A stretch of 36,317 nt of DNA, from NCBI GenBank assembly GCA_947464955.1, contig CANHZI010000026.1:1-36317 (forward strand), in the 5' to 3' direction. Origin of the DNA: Oxalobacteraceae bacterium (GTDB lineage Bacteria > Pseudomonadota > Gammaproteobacteria > Burkholderiales > Burkholderiaceae_D). Shown here in pieces: positions 36,207-36,317 of the stretch. Made by a program: the position numbers and the translations under genes. The stretch's first letter is position 1, and each line of letters starts with the position of its first letter. The notes under the pieces are model-generated. The model was not told the origin of the DNA. It made no database searches and saw only the letters and a program-made list of their open reading frames with translations.

Positions 36207-36317
36207 CTAGGCGTGGGTCGTGGGTAACTGCTTGATGTCGCGGATGACTTTGTTGCGTAGCGCCAGGAGACCGAGCAGAAGCACGAAAACTGAGGAGAAT
36301 GCGAGCGCGTGACGCAA
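36207..36317 (-). CDS. C-terminal end of a membrane protein (runs off the right edge)
   Basis: The last 36 codons of a minus-strand frame: LRHALAFSSVFVLLLGL, then LALRNKVIRDIKQLPTTHA and a TAG stop (36209-36207). A hydrophobic helix followed by a basic cytoplasmic tail is typical of the end of an inner-membrane protein. The stretch is too short to name a family. It would lie upstream of the OPT gene in the same direction. Confidence 0.5.
   Translation of the reverse strand: MRHALAFSSVFVLLLGLLALRNKVIRDIKQLPTTHA

Noticed and set aside
1-36317. Mobile elements, CRISPR arrays, tRNA or rRNA genes
   Set aside because: No transposase, integrase, regularly spaced repeats, cloverleaf or rRNA sequence was seen on either strand.

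Overview
The window looks like ordinary chromosome from a betaproteobacterium of the Burkholderiales, most likely Oxalobacteraceae-like (Undibacterium or a relative). This is inferred from moderate GC content, the surE-pcm-nlpD-rpoS block, the SRP RNA and dnaX-ybaB-recR neighbourhood, and a complete type II secretion operon. No rRNA or tRNA gene, CRISPR array, transposase or phage gene was seen.

Layout. (1) 1-1441: the 5' part of a DUF3224-like gene, divergent from a LysR-type regulator that ends in a bidirectional terminator. (2) 1460-4371: a membrane-anchored lytic transglycosylase facing left, then ubiD (ubiquinone synthesis) facing right; a doubtful small ORF lies between them. (3) 4401-9083: SRP 4.5S RNA with its promoter, a voltage-gated-type K+ channel, dnaX, ybaB and recR (replication and recombination), followed closely by a CaiB/BaiF CoA-transferase. 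(4) 10360-11333: a MarC/YhgN-type membrane protein and a divergent DUF1289 protein. (5) 11508-22653: a twelve-gene type II secretion operon in the order G-H-I-J-K-L-M-N-D-E-F-C, behind a leader with overlapping inverted repeats. (6) 22699-25033: a uracil-DNA glycosylase-like protein whose catalytic Asp position is Gly, then an HD-GYP c-di-GMP phosphodiesterase. (7) 25141-28847: surE-pcm-nlpD-rpoS. (8) 28973-33054: rlmD, ppnN and a CheV-type chemotaxis adaptor, with clear terminators after rlmD and cheV. (9) 33193-36317: two small uncharacterised proteins, an OPT-family transporter, a repeat-rich intergenic region and the C-terminal end of a membrane protein running off the window.

Functionally, the T2SS genes supply the outer-membrane secretin (D), ATPase (E), inner-membrane platform (F, L, M, C), pseudopilins (G-K) and the accessory protein N. 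The prepilin peptidase is not in this window and must be encoded elsewhere. The surE-rpoS block links stress repair, cell-envelope separation and stationary-phase sigma factor. PpnN and the HD-GYP protein add nucleotide-signal-linked metabolism.

The items most worth a second look are the UDG homologue with an altered active site, the T2SS leader structure, and the repeat/palindrome cluster near the right end. No entirely new multi-gene system is evident.
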